64,000 bases of DNA, from assembly GCF_003987555.1 (NCBI RefSeq), contig NZ_NGJW01000001.1, forward strand, positions 1-64,000, given 5' to 3'. Positions 42,383 to 50,222 of this stretch are shown here, piece after piece (the stretch's first letter is position 1; the number at the start of each line of letters is the position of its first letter). The notes beneath the pieces were generated by a model. It was not told where the DNA came from. It searched no databases and saw only the letters and a list, made by a program, of their open reading frames with translations. The translations under genes and the position numbers were made by a program. Source of the DNA: Vagococcus lutrae. GTDB lineage: Bacteria; Bacillota; Bacilli; Lactobacillales; Vagococcaceae.

Positions 42383-42841
42383 TTAATCTAACTCTTTTAA
42401 AATATGATTTTTCAAGCGAGTAGCCGCTGCTTTATCAATCGCGATAATCACTAACGTATCTTTCCCTGCCAAAGTTCCAGCAACTTCTGGATAGTTTTTC
42501 TCATCCAGTAACGCCGCCACCATATCGGCTGAGCCTAATTTCGTATGAATGATTAAAGTGAACTCTACCTGTTTGATGTCAGTCACTTGTTGTAGCACCA
42601 TTTTTTCTGTGCCAATCTCTTTGACAGTCTTTTTTGGCTCTTGATAGAGTCCGTACTTTACTTCTCCTTCTGCCCCATGCTCTTTTACTAAGCCTAACTC
42701 ACTTATGTCACGTGAAAGAGTAGCCTGTGTAACTTGAACGTCTCTCAAGTGAAGGGCTTCCATTAATTCTTGCTGTGTACGAATAACATGGTTACTGATG
42801 ATGTCGATGATTAAATCTTGACGTTGTTTTTTATTCATCAC
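42383..42841 (-). CDS. argR: Arginine repressor ArgR
   Basis: A 152-residue ArgR. The N-terminal winged helix has RQDLIIDIISNHVIRTQQELMEALHLRDVQVTQATLSRDISELGLVKE (about 6-54), and the C-terminal hexamerisation and arginine-binding part ends GTLAGKDTLVIIAIDKAAA. It regulates arginine metabolism with arginine as corepressor. It is divergent from argS, an order common in this group. The start could be the ATG at 42841 or the next codon. Confidence 0.93.
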   Translation of the reverse strand: MMNKKQRQDLIIDIISNHVIRTQQELMEALHLRDVQVTQATLSRDISELGLVKEHGAEGEVKYGLYQEPKKTVKEIGTEKMVLQQVTDIKQVEFTLIIHTKLGSADMVAALLDEKNYPEVAGTLAGKDTLVIIAIDKAAATRLKNHILKELD

Positions 42842-42976
42842 TTTATCCTCTTGCTATCTTTTATTGAGTTTTAAAAAAACTCGTTTCATCTATTCTATCA
42901 TATCTTATTTTTTCTTAATAGAAAAGGTAGTAACTCACCGTTTTATTATCTAATGATAGTCACTGACTCAAATTTT

Positions 42977-42985
42977 TGCTATAAT
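42977..42985 (+). promoter_or_regulatory. argS extended -10 promoter
   Basis: TGCTATAAT (42977-42985) is a TGn-extended -10. A small AGTCAcTGACT palindrome lies about 10 bases upstream where the -35 would be. I did not find a convincing ArgR box. Confidence 0.6.
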
Positions 42986-43058
42986 TTAGAGTGATGTTTT
43001 ATCCACTCTTTTAATTAGGGTAAAAATAAATAGATCATGATATCATAGGAGGTCTCTC

Positions 43059-44750
43059 ATGAATGAAAGACGATTAGTCGCAGAAGCGTTAGCCCAAGTC
43101 ATTGGCGAGCATCTATCTGTTGACGACATATTAACGTTGTTAGAACAACCCAAATTAGCACAGTACGGCGATGTGGCGTTTCCTACTTTTTCACTGGCTA
43201 AAACCATGCGCAAAGCGCCTCAACAAATTGCAGCAGAAATTGCGGAAGCATTACCAACACAAGATTTTGATGAGGTCAATGTCGTAGGCCCTTACTTAAA
43301 CTTCTTTTTAAATAAAGAAAAATTAAGTGCGGCAACGTTACAAACTATCATCGACCAACCAGAAAGCTATGGCGATTTAGCAATTGGAAAACAACAAACT
43401 GTTCCGATTGATATGTCTTCGCCAAATATCGCTAAACCCATGTCAATGGGCCATTTGCGTTCGACTGTTATCGGAAATAGCTTAGCTTTAATCATGGAAA
43501 AAGTTGGCTACCAACCGATTAAGATTAACTATATTGGCGACTGGGGAACTCAGTTTGGTAAGTTAATTGTTGCTTATAAACTTTGGGGGTCAGAAGAAGC
43601 AGTTAAAGCCGACCCTATTAAAGAATTGTTACGTTTATATGTTGATTTCCATGAGAGAGCAGAAGAAGATCCTGCTTTGGAAGATGAAGGACGTTTATGG
43701 TTTAAAAAATTAGAAGATGGAGATGAAGAAGCTCTAGCTTTATGGGAATGGTTCCGTCGTGAGTCACTTGGTGAATTCCAACGTATCTATGACCTTTTAG
43801 GCATTTCTTTTGATTCTTACAATGGTGAATCTTTCTATAATGATAAGATGGATCGTGTCGTAACGCTACTAGAGGAAAAAGGCTTGCTCGTTGAAGACCA
43901 AGGTGCACAAATTGTTGACTTATCTGCGTACGACTTAAACCCAGCTCTTATTAAAAAATCAGATGGTGCGACTCTTTATATCACACGTGATTTAGCATCT
44001 GCTCTATATCGTAAGGAGACGTATGAGTTTGCACAAGCGCTATATGTCGTTGGAAATGAACAATCGATTCACTTCAAACAACTAAAAGCCGTTCTTAAAG
44101 AAATGGGATATGACTGGTCTGAAGATATTCACCATGTACCTTTTGGCTTAATTACAAAAGACGGTAAAAAACTTTCGACACGTAAAGGTAAGATTGTCTT
44201 ATTAGAAGAAGTTTTACAAGAGGCCATTACACTTGCTCATAAGCAAATTGAAGAAAAAAATCCAACTCTAGAAAATAAAGAAGAAGTGGCACGCCAAGTC
44301 GGTGTCGGCGCCGTCATTTTCCATGACTTAAAAAATGACCGCCTAAACAATTTTGACTTTGCCTTAGAAGAAGTTGTACGTTTTGAAGGAGAAACAGGTC
44401 CGTATGTCCAATATACACATGCTCGTTGTTCGTCTATTTTAAGAAAAGCAGATTGGCATGCAACAGCTGAACAAGACTATCGTTTGCAAGATAGCGAAAG
44501 CTGGGAAGTTATTAAATTGCTTCAATCTTTCCCAGCAACGGTAGAACGTGCCGCAACACGCTTCGAACCTTCAGTCATCGCTAAATATGTCATTCAATTA
44601 TCTCAAACCTTTAATAAATACTATGCACACGTCAAAATACTAGAAGACGATGCACAACGTGATGCTCGATTAGCTCTCGTCTACTCAGTTAAAGCAACCT
44701 TAGCTGAAGGCTTGCGTTTACTCGGTTTACAAGCTCCTGAAGAAATGTAA
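43059..44750 (+). CDS. argS: Arginyl-tRNA synthetase
   Basis: A 563-residue class I synthetase. The N-terminal Arg-specific domain leads to [21 protein letters not shown] (about 127-147), which contains the HIGH-type motif as [26 protein letters not shown] (about 365-385) is the KMSKS region in the usual degenerate ArgS form. The C-terminal DALR anticodon-binding helices end with the conserved [19 protein letters not shown] precedes the ATG. It charges tRNA-Arg. Confidence 0.96.
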   Translation: MNERRLVAEALAQVIGEHLSVDDILTLLEQPKLAQYGDVAFPTFSLAKTMRKAPQQIAAEIAEALPTQDFDEVNVVGPYLNFFLNKEKLSAATLQTIIDQPESYGDLAIGKQQTVPIDMSSPNIAKPMSMGHLRSTVIGNSLALIMEKVGYQPIKINYIGDWGTQFGKLIVAYKLWGSEEAVKADPIKELLRLYVDFHERAEEDPALEDEGRLWFKKLEDGDEEALALWEWFRRESLGEFQRIYDLLGISFDSYNGESFYNDKMDRVVTLLEEKGLLVEDQGAQIVDLSAYDLNPALIKKSDGATLYITRDLASALYRKETYEFAQALYVVGNEQSIHFKQLKAVLKEMGYDWSEDIHHVPFGLITKDGKKLSTRKGKIVLLEEVLQEAITLAHKQIEEKNPTLENKEEVARQVGVGAVIFHDLKNDRLNNFDFALEEVVRFEGETGPYVQYTHARCSSILRKADWHATAEQDYRLQDSESWEVIKLLQSFPATVERAATRFEPSVIAKYVIQLSQTFNKYYAHVKILEDDAQRDARLALVYSVKATLAEGLRLLGLQAPEEM

Positions 44751-44752
44751 AG

Positions 44753-44781
44753 AAAAAAACGGCTAAATTAGCCGTTTTTTT
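44753..44781. terminator. Bidirectional terminator between argS and queT
   Basis: A 14-bp stem (44753-44766 with 44768-44781) with CGGCTAA/TTAGCCG at its core and long A/T tracts on both sides. Confidence 0.9.
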
Positions 44782-44782
44782 T

Positions 44783-45274
44783 TTATATATTTTCTAATTT
44801 CAACACTTTATTAACACCGTACATGATTGGTGCAGATAGCGACATTATCAGTAACTCGCTTAATGCGGTTGTCGCATACGTCATCCAAAATGGTAAGCCT
44901 AACATCATCGTTAACATTAGTGCAATTAAAAACATACTTACTGTGAAGAAAACGATGTTCAATACTAACCGTTTTGGGACACTCTTGATATAGCGATGCA
45001 TTAATGCAGATAAACTTAACGCAATAAACGTTTGTCCACCGCCAAATAAGACATCTACTAGACCAAACTCGGCAAAAAACAGGTTGAAAAGGACAACCCC
45101 TGCCAGCACGCCCCAACGTAATTTCCGATTAAATACGACGAGATGATTTAATCCTTCTGAAATCCTAAATTGGATTGCACCTTGTGCAACGGGACTGACA
45201 GCCAATGTTAATGCAATATATAACGCTGCAATCATGCCGTTTAACACTAAATTTTTTGTTTTACTTGTTGTCAT
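44783..45274 (-). CDS. queT: QueT family queuosine-precursor transporter (preQ1/preQ0)
   Basis: A 163-residue membrane protein of the energy-coupling factor S-component type, with about five helices. Typical QueT parts are MIAALYIALTLAVSPVAQGAIQFRISEGLNHLVVF and GLVDVLFGGGQTFIAL. It takes up a queuosine precursor with a shared ECF module coded elsewhere. The leader holds a probable preQ1 riboswitch whose 3' end includes the SD, which fits the annotation well. Confidence 0.9.
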   Translation of the reverse strand: MTTSKTKNLVLNGMIAALYIALTLAVSPVAQGAIQFRISEGLNHLVVFNRKLRWGVLAGVVLFNLFFAEFGLVDVLFGGGQTFIALSLSALMHRYIKSVPKRLVLNIVFFTVSMFLIALMLTMMLGLPFWMTYATTALSELLIMSLSAPIMYGVNKVLKLENI

Positions 45275-45282
45275 TTTATTTC

Positions 45283-45328
45283 CCTCCTCCTAGTTTTGAT
45301 AACGCGGGATGGTATGAATGAACCGCGG
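45283..45328 (-). promoter_or_regulatory. Probable preQ1-I riboswitch controlling queT translation
   Basis: Minus-strand RNA: P1 CGCGG (45323-45327) pairs with CCGCG (45303-45307) around a loop that begins UUC and ends AUC, then the tail UUAUCAAAACUAGGAGG. The GGUUC...AUCCC stem-loop with an A-rich AAAACUAGG tail agrees with the preQ1-I class. The tail runs into the SD of queT (45283-45290), so ligand-bound folding would hide the ribosome site. A 5-bp GAGAG/CTCTC hairpin (45328-45342) stacks directly on P1. Confidence 0.72.
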
Positions 45329-45369
45329 AGAGTGACGCTCTCAAAAAATATCTTTTACAGACGCCTTTC

Positions 45370-45398
45370 ACTTTACGCTTTTTCGCTTAACATGTCAA
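45370..45398 (-). promoter_or_regulatory. queT promoter
   Basis: Minus strand: -35 TTGACA (45393-45398), 17-base spacer, -10 TAAAGT (45370-45375). Transcription from it includes the whole riboswitch. Confidence 0.75.
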
Positions 45399-45420
45399 TC
45401 TCTCTTTTTAATCTTTTCTA

Positions 45421-45449
45421 TTGCTTTTTAAAAACTAGCGTTATATAAT
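45421..45449 (+). promoter_or_regulatory. Promoter of the 49-residue small ORF
   Basis: -35 TTGCTT (45421-45426), 17-base spacer, -10 TATAAT (45444-45449). It is back to back with the queT promoter and lies 74 bases before the small ORF. Confidence 0.66.
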
Positions 45450-45522
45450 GACATCAGGAATTTCGTTATGACTATCGTTATGGTTTGCCTTTCGTAGCAC
45501 GATTCAGAAAGGAGTTAATACT

Positions 45523-45672
45523 ATGATGTTAGCTAACAAACCCATGACATACCGTATCGCGTTAGACACTGTGCAACAAGTCTTTATGGCTTATGATGTA
45601 ACAGATGAAACAAAAGTCGGTTATGGTATAACCATCGAAAAAGCCATTGCAGCTTTAAAAAACATAATCTAA
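45523..45672 (+). CDS. Small protein of 49 residues, unknown function
   Basis: The ORF starts MMLANKPMTYRIALD and ends with an amphipathic helix, GITIEKAIAALKNII. AAAGGAG lies eight bases before the ATG, a sigma-A promoter lies upstream and a bidirectional terminator downstream, so it has all signals of a separate gene. The beta-strand then YGITIEKAIAAL layout faintly recalls small HicB-like or regulatory folds; that is only a guess. No membrane segment or signal peptide. It lies between queT and the sulfonate-type ABC operon. Confidence 0.7.
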   Translation: MMLANKPMTYRIALDTVQQVFMAYDVTDETKVGYGITIEKAIAALKNII

Positions 45673-45717
45673 AGGAGACTCGGTATCCAATGGACGACGC
45701 TTGTTGTAATACAAGAT

Positions 45718-45756
45718 AAAAGGGATTTAGTAAACAACAGTTACTAAATCCCTTTT
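45718..45756. terminator. Bidirectional terminator between the small ORF and the ABC ATPase gene
   Basis: A perfect 16-bp stem (45718-45733 with 45741-45756) has a seven-base loop and a T tract. It ends directly at the ssuB-like stop codon. Confidence 0.92.
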
Positions 45757-46533
45757 TTATTTGGCTATCATTTCGGTAATTTCTCGCTTCATCTTTATAA
45801 AAGACAAATCTTCATCAAGATGGTAGGTTGGATTATTTAATAGTTCTTCTTGGAAAGTTGGATGGAATGTTTCCACTAATCTACCCGGATTGGCGCTCAT
45901 GACGACTACTTTCGTTCCTAAACGCAATGCTTCCTCAATGTCATGGGTAATCAACAACACCGTTTGATGATTTTTTCGCCATAAATCGCTTAAAAAATCT
46001 TGCATTTTCTTACGTGTCATCGCATCCAATGCACTAAATGGCTCGTCCATTAACATTAACTCTGGTTCATTAATCATAACACGAGCAAGCGACACACGCT
46101 GCTTCATCCCACCAGATAGCTCAAATGGATAGTTCTTCGCAAAGTCAGCCAGCCCTACTTCTTCTAAATACTTTTCTGTCAATTCTTCAATGCTTTTTTC
46201 ATCTAAATGACGAACGGTCGGACCAAAACGTATATTGTCTTCAATCGTCAACCACGGATACAAGGTAGGCGACTGGAAAACAACACCGCGTTTCCAATCA
46301 GGTCCCTGAATTGCTTCACCGTGCATGAGTACTTCTCCTTCTGTTGGTTGCAGGTAACCAGCAATCGTCTTTAACAATGTACTTTTCCCACATCCTGAAG
46401 GCCCTACTAAACAAACAAATTCGCCTTTTTGAATCTCCATATTTACTTTTTCAATCGCTTGAACGCTATTTTGATTAGATTCATAGCGCACAGAGACATT
46501 GTTCATTTCAATGATGGTATCTGAGTGTGTCAT
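45757..46533 (-). CDS. Nitrate/sulfonate/taurine-type ABC transporter, ATP-binding protein
   Basis: A 258-residue SsuB/TauB-like ATPase: Walker A GPSGCGKST (about 38-46), signature ELSGGMKQRVSLARVM, Walker B LMLMDEPFSALDAMTRKKMQ and switch LITHDIEEALRLG. The family imports sulfonates, taurine, nitrate or thiamine precursors. The neighbouring sulfur genes favour an organosulfur substrate. It is the last gene of the permease-binding protein-ATPase operon. Confidence 0.88.
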   Translation of the reverse strand: MTHSDTIIEMNNVSVRYESNQNSVQAIEKVNMEIQKGEFVCLVGPSGCGKSTLLKTIAGYLQPTEGEVLMHGEAIQGPDWKRGVVFQSPTLYPWLTIEDNIRFGPTVRHLDEKSIEELTEKYLEEVGLADFAKNYPFELSGGMKQRVSLARVMINEPELMLMDEPFSALDAMTRKKMQDFLSDLWRKNHQTVLLITHDIEEALRLGTKVVVMSANPGRLVETFHPTFQEELLNNPTYHLDEDLSFIKMKREITEMIAK

Positions 46534-46537
46534 CTGT

Positions 46538-47584
46538 TTACTCCTTATCTGTTTGGATAGCTTCCAAGTATTCTGTATTTATAAATTTCTCAACGGCTTC
46601 TTTTGTAGGAACTTTAGAAATAGCTCCTTGTTCATTTAAAAAGACGGCAGTATCATAAAAGACTGTTGTAAATTGTCCTGGTTTATCGTTTGTTCCAAGA
46701 TATGCGTCACTTAGTTGATCCTTAATTGATAACCAAGTTGTTCCTTCCATTTGTTCCTTCGCATCTTCTTCTGTAATTTCTAACTGCTCTGCTGCACTTT
46801 TAATCGCTTTCTCTGGTTGTTCACGGTATAACGTGACTGCTTCATTCAACGCTGTTAAATAGTCACTGACTAATTCAGGATATTTTTTTGCAAAATCTTG
46901 ATGAACTAACTCAATATTAGCCGTTAAATAGCCTTCTTCAGCTAATTGTTTTGAATCAATTAAAACACGACCTGTTTCTTTTAACTCAGATAAGGTCGGC
47001 TCCCAAGTATAAGCTCCATCAATATCTCCACGCTCCCATGCGGCAACAATTTCGCTTGTTTGCATATCTAATAAGGTCACGTCTTTTTCTAACCCTTTCG
47101 ATTTTAACGCATTGAGTAAGCTATAATGAGAAGTCGAGCTAAAAGGTGTCGCGACTTTCTTACCTTTTAATTCCTCAATCTTATTAATATTACTATCTTC
47201 TTGAACAACAAGAGCTTCATTTGTACCTAAAACTTCATGAATCCATACTAATTCTACTGGTATATCCGTTGCCAAAGCGACAACACCATTGGTATATCCC
47301 ATTTCTGCAAAATCGATAGCCCCTGATGAAAAAGCTTGATTAGCTGCTACACCAGAGTCAAAGAACATAAACTTAGTTTTAATTCCTTTATCAGCAAAGT
47401 ATTCGTCAAAATACTTTTCTTTCATTGCCACCGTCTTATCATTAGGAACTCGAATAATCCCAATTGTCACTTCTTTCGGCTGTCCTTCTGCTTCTTTTTT
47501 GCTATCGCCACAAGCGACTAATCCTATTACACCTAGTACTAAAGCAAAGGCTAATCCAATCTGTTTCATCCATTGTTTTTTCAT
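46538..47584 (-). CDS. Sulfonate/taurine-type ABC transporter, substrate-binding lipoprotein
   Basis: About 348 residues from the ATG at 47584. A signal peptide with lipobox LVAC (Cys25) is followed by a family 9 / NMT1-like binding fold: EVTIGIIRVPNDKTVAMKEKYFDEYF, SGAIDFAEMGYTNGVVALA and WERGDIDGAYTWEPTLSELKETG. This fold binds sulfonates, taurine or related compounds. The ATG overlaps the permease stop, so translation is probably coupled. It lies on the outer membrane face. Confidence 0.88.
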   Translation of the reverse strand: MKKQWMKQIGLAFALVLGVIGLVACGDSKKEAEGQPKEVTIGIIRVPNDKTVAMKEKYFDEYFADKGIKTKFMFFDSGVAANQAFSSGAIDFAEMGYTNGVVALATDIPVELVWIHEVLGTNEALVVQEDSNINKIEELKGKKVATPFSSTSHYSLLNALKSKGLEKDVTLLDMQTSEIVAAWERGDIDGAYTWEPTLSELKETGRVLIDSKQLAEEGYLTANIELVHQDFAKKYPELVSDYLTALNEAVTLYREQPEKAIKSAAEQLEITEEDAKEQMEGTTWLSIKDQLSDAYLGTNDKPGQFTTVFYDTAVFLNEQGAISKVPTKEAVEKFINTEYLEAIQTDKE

Positions 47585-48378
47585 TATGCATCTTTTCCTT
47601 TCCAAAAGACAAATTTCTTCTCTAATCGACGTAAGCCGACATCTAGTAGCACACCTGTTATTCCCATCATGATAATCCCAACAAACATCACATCACTCTT
47701 TAAGTAACGAGAAGCGTCGATTACCATCCAACCAATACCCGATGTAGCGGCAATCATCTCTGCCGAAACTAGCGTCGTATATGCTACTCCCACCGCTGTA
47801 CGTAATCCTGTGAAAATCTCAGGCAAACAACTTGGTAAGACGACTTTAAAGAAAACATCTTTACTACTTGCACCAAGCGACTGAGCATTCAACAAATAAT
47901 TTTCTGGTATTTTTCCTACTGATGAGGCACACGCTAAATAGATTGGCGCAAAAGCTGCTAAATAAAGAAGTAAAATCTTGGAACTTTCATCTATACCTAA
48001 CCACAATATAAGTAACGTATAGTACGCTAGTGGAGGTAACGGACGATAGAATTGAACAATCGAGTCAATTACCGCTCGAACTCTCGGTAAATAACCACTT
48101 AACAAGCCTAATGGAATAGCCGTCACAATAGCTAACGAAGTCGCAACGACAAGTCGGAATAAACTAATACCGAAATGCTGCCAAAAAGAAATGCCATTGT
48201 ATCCCGAACTCACAATCGTGACAAAGGTTTTGATAACTTGGATGGGTGAAGGGACTAAGCGTGATGAAACCCATCCGAATTCCGTGGCGCAAAGCCATAA
48301 CACTAAGATTACTACCCATGTCATGATAGTATATCCTCTAAAATTTTCTTTTTTATGCGTCATTTTCTTCTTTTTCAT
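47584..48378 (-). CDS. Sulfonate/taurine-type ABC transporter, permease
   Basis: About 265-277 residues, depending on the start, with six membrane segments. The EAA loop LLNAQSLGASSKDVFFKVVLPSCLPEIF (about 160-187) and the SsuC mark FYRPLPPLAYYTLLILWLGI are present. Start unclear: in-frame ATGs at 48396, 48387 and 48378 all have weak ribosome sites; 48378 is used since it gives the usual basic N-terminus and a distance of nine bases to AAAGTGAT. First gene of the operon. Confidence 0.86.
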   Translation of the reverse strand: MKKKKMTHKKENFRGYTIMTWVVILVLWLCATEFGWVSSRLVPSPIQVIKTFVTIVSSGYNGISFWQHFGISLFRLVVATSLAIVTAIPLGLLSGYLPRVRAVIDSIVQFYRPLPPLAYYTLLILWLGIDESSKILLLYLAAFAPIYLACASSVGKIPENYLLNAQSLGASSKDVFFKVVLPSCLPEIFTGLRTAVGVAYTTLVSAEMIAATSGIGWMVIDASRYLKSDVMFVGIIMMGITGVLLDVGLRRLEKKFVFWKGKDA

Positions 48379-48402
48379 GTTTATCATCACTTTCATTAAA
48401 AA

Positions 48403-48436
48403 AAATTGGGACAATTAAATGGCATTGTCCCAATTT
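48403..48436 (-). terminator. Terminator hairpin between the CoA-disulfide reductase gene and the ABC permease gene
   Basis: A perfect 13-bp stem (48403-48415 with 48424-48436) with an eight-base loop is followed by eight Ts on the minus strand. It terminates the reductase transcript but lies downstream of the apparent ABC promoter, so it may also act as an attenuator. Confidence 0.88.
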
Positions 48437-48466
48437 ATTTTATTCTTTTCTTTAGTATCTTAATTT

Positions 48467-48495
48467 ATCATACTTGAAATCATGCTTTTTTTCAA
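48467..48495 (-). promoter_or_regulatory. Promoter of the sulfonate-type ABC operon
   Basis: Minus strand: -35 TTGAAA (48490-48495), 17-base spacer, -10 TATGAT (48467-48472). It lies right after the reductase stop codon and upstream of a terminator hairpin. Confidence 0.62.
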
Positions 48496-48497
48496 TC

Positions 48498-50201
48498 TTA
48501 TAATAAATCAAAACGATAATTTGTGACAATTGGTTCACGACCTGTTACTTGGTCGTTATAATATTCGTACATACTTGCACCTAAGAATGAGCCCATTAAG
48601 TTGTAGATATTGTCATAGCCAAGCATACCTAATGCTTTTACCATGTTGTAACTACGTTGACTTGATAAGCAATGTACATACACTGGACGATCTTTTGGAA
48701 TTTCATCTAAACGCTCTCTAAATTCACTAAATGGAATGTTGATAGCATTTTTGAAGTGTCCTTCAGCGAACTCGTCTTTTTCACGTGCATCAATAATGAA
48801 GGCATCTTGTTCTACAAGCTCACGGATTTTTGTAACAGGTACTTGACGGAATTCACCGTTTAATACGTTTAGACCAACTAACGCTGCCATGTTGACAACA
48901 TCTTTCGCTGTACCAAACATTGGTGAGTAAGATAACTCTAACTCTTTCAAGTCTTCTAGGTTACCACCCATTGTAATCATTGTTGCAATAACATCAATAC
49001 GTTTATCAACGTTACCACGACCTAATGCTTGAGCACCTAAAATTTCTCCTGTTGGATCAGCAAAGATTAGTTTAAAGAATAATGGTTTTGCATTTGGCAT
49101 TAAACCAACTTTATCTTTTGGAATAACGTACGCTGTTTGATAGGCAATACCTGCTGCTTTTAAATCTTTCTCGTTCATACCAGTAGATGCTGCGTTCATT
49201 TCGAAACATTGGATAACAGATGAACCAATGACACCATATTGACGGTATGTTTTACCATACATGTGGTCTGCTGCTGCACGTGCTTGACGTTGAGCTGGTC
49301 CAGCTAAAGTTAAACGAGTTGGTTTGCGTGTAATTTTATGTGTTACTTCAATAGCATCTCCCACCGCATAGATATGTGGATCAGATGTTTGATAGTGATG
49401 ATTAACTTTAATCCCACCAGTTTCTCCAATTTCAAGTCCTGCTGCACGCGCAAGTGATGTTTCTGGTGTGACACCAATTGCCATGATAACAGCTTTAGCT
49501 GGCACTTCTTTACCTGAAGATAAAATAACTTTATCTGCTTCGATAGTTGAAACACCGTCTGAAAGAATTAAGTCAACACCATTGTCAATAATTTCTTTAT
49601 GTAAAATTTGAGCCATATCATAGTCAAATGGTGCCATAACTTGATCTGCTGCTTCAACTAATGTTACTTTTTTACCTGCCATTTGTAAGTTTTCCATTAC
49701 TTCGATACCGATGAAGCCACCACCAACAACGACTACGTCTTCAACGTTATGAGTATCAATGTAACGACGGATACCGTCAATGTCTGGAACATTACGAACA
49801 GTAAAGACATGCTCTGAATCAATGCCTTTAATACTCTTAGGTAAAATAGGATTAGCACCTGGTGAAAGCATTAAAACATCATATGCTTCAACAGACTCTT
49901 CGCCTGAAACAACATTTTTAACTGTAATAGTTTTTTCTTCTTTATTGATTGATACCACTTCATGATTAACACGAGCGTCGATATTATATTGTTTATCAAA
50001 CACTTCAGGTGTCATTAAGACTAAATCGTCTGCTTCTGCAACTGTTCCACTTAAATGAAAAGGTAAAGCACAGTTTGAAAATGAAACGAACGGTCCACGT
50101 TCAAACATCACAATTTCTGCACTCTCATCAATACGTCTTACTCTTGCTGCTGTTGAAGCTCCCCCAGCAACGCCACCTACTACTAATACTCTCTTACTCA
50201 T
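48498..50201 (-). CDS. cdr: CoA-disulfide reductase fused to a rhodanese domain
   Basis: A 567-residue flavoprotein. FAD motif VVGGVAGGAS (7-16), single active-site cysteine in SFSNCALPF (Cys44), NAD(P)H motif VVGGGFIGIE and GVYAVGD-like DPHIYAVGDAI. After a dimerisation domain, a rhodanese domain (about 455-567) has HCLSSQRS with catalytic Cys511 and Arg516. Such CoADR-RHD enzymes reduce CoA disulfide or CoA persulfide and may pass sulfane sulfur between the domains. It lies in line with the sulfur transporter gene upstream (21 bases). Confidence 0.93.
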   Translation of the reverse strand: MSKRVLVVGGVAGGASTAARVRRIDESAEIVMFERGPFVSFSNCALPFHLSGTVAEADDLVLMTPEVFDKQYNIDARVNHEVVSINKEEKTITVKNVVSGEESVEAYDVLMLSPGANPILPKSIKGIDSEHVFTVRNVPDIDGIRRYIDTHNVEDVVVVGGGFIGIEVMENLQMAGKKVTLVEAADQVMAPFDYDMAQILHKEIIDNGVDLILSDGVSTIEADKVILSSGKEVPAKAVIMAIGVTPETSLARAAGLEIGETGGIKVNHHYQTSDPHIYAVGDAIEVTHKITRKPTRLTLAGPAQRQARAAADHMYGKTYRQYGVIGSSVIQCFEMNAASTGMNEKDLKAAGIAYQTAYVIPKDKVGLMPNAKPLFFKLIFADPTGEILGAQALGRGNVDKRIDVIATMITMGGNLEDLKELELSYSPMFGTAKDVVNMAALVGLNVLNGEFRQVPVTKIRELVEQDAFIIDAREKDEFAEGHFKNAINIPFSEFRERLDEIPKDRPVYVHCLSSQRSYNMVKALGMLGYDNIYNLMGSFLGASMYEYYNDQVTGREPIVTNYRFDLL

Positions 50202-50222
50202 TGTAAAATCCTCCCTATTTTT

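Noticed and set aside
42842-43058. T-box leader or ArgR operators before argS
   Set aside because: After the extended -10 only about 70 bases remain before the start, with no T-box specifier or antiterminator; no convincing ARG box was found.
44811-45116. 101-residue minus-strand ORF inside queT
   Set aside because: Shadow frame; queT in the other frame has clear family motifs and a riboswitch and SD at its start.
45328-45342. GAGAG/CTCTC hairpin as a terminator on the plus strand
   Set aside because: Short 5-bp stem followed by As, not Ts, on the plus strand, and no gene ends before it there; better seen as part of the queT leader.
45690-45719. Nine-codon ORF with an AAAGGAG upstream after the 49-residue gene
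   Set aside because: Spacing to the ATG is long (12 bases), the peptide is tiny and the ORF runs into the terminator; too little to call a gene, so noted only within a finding.
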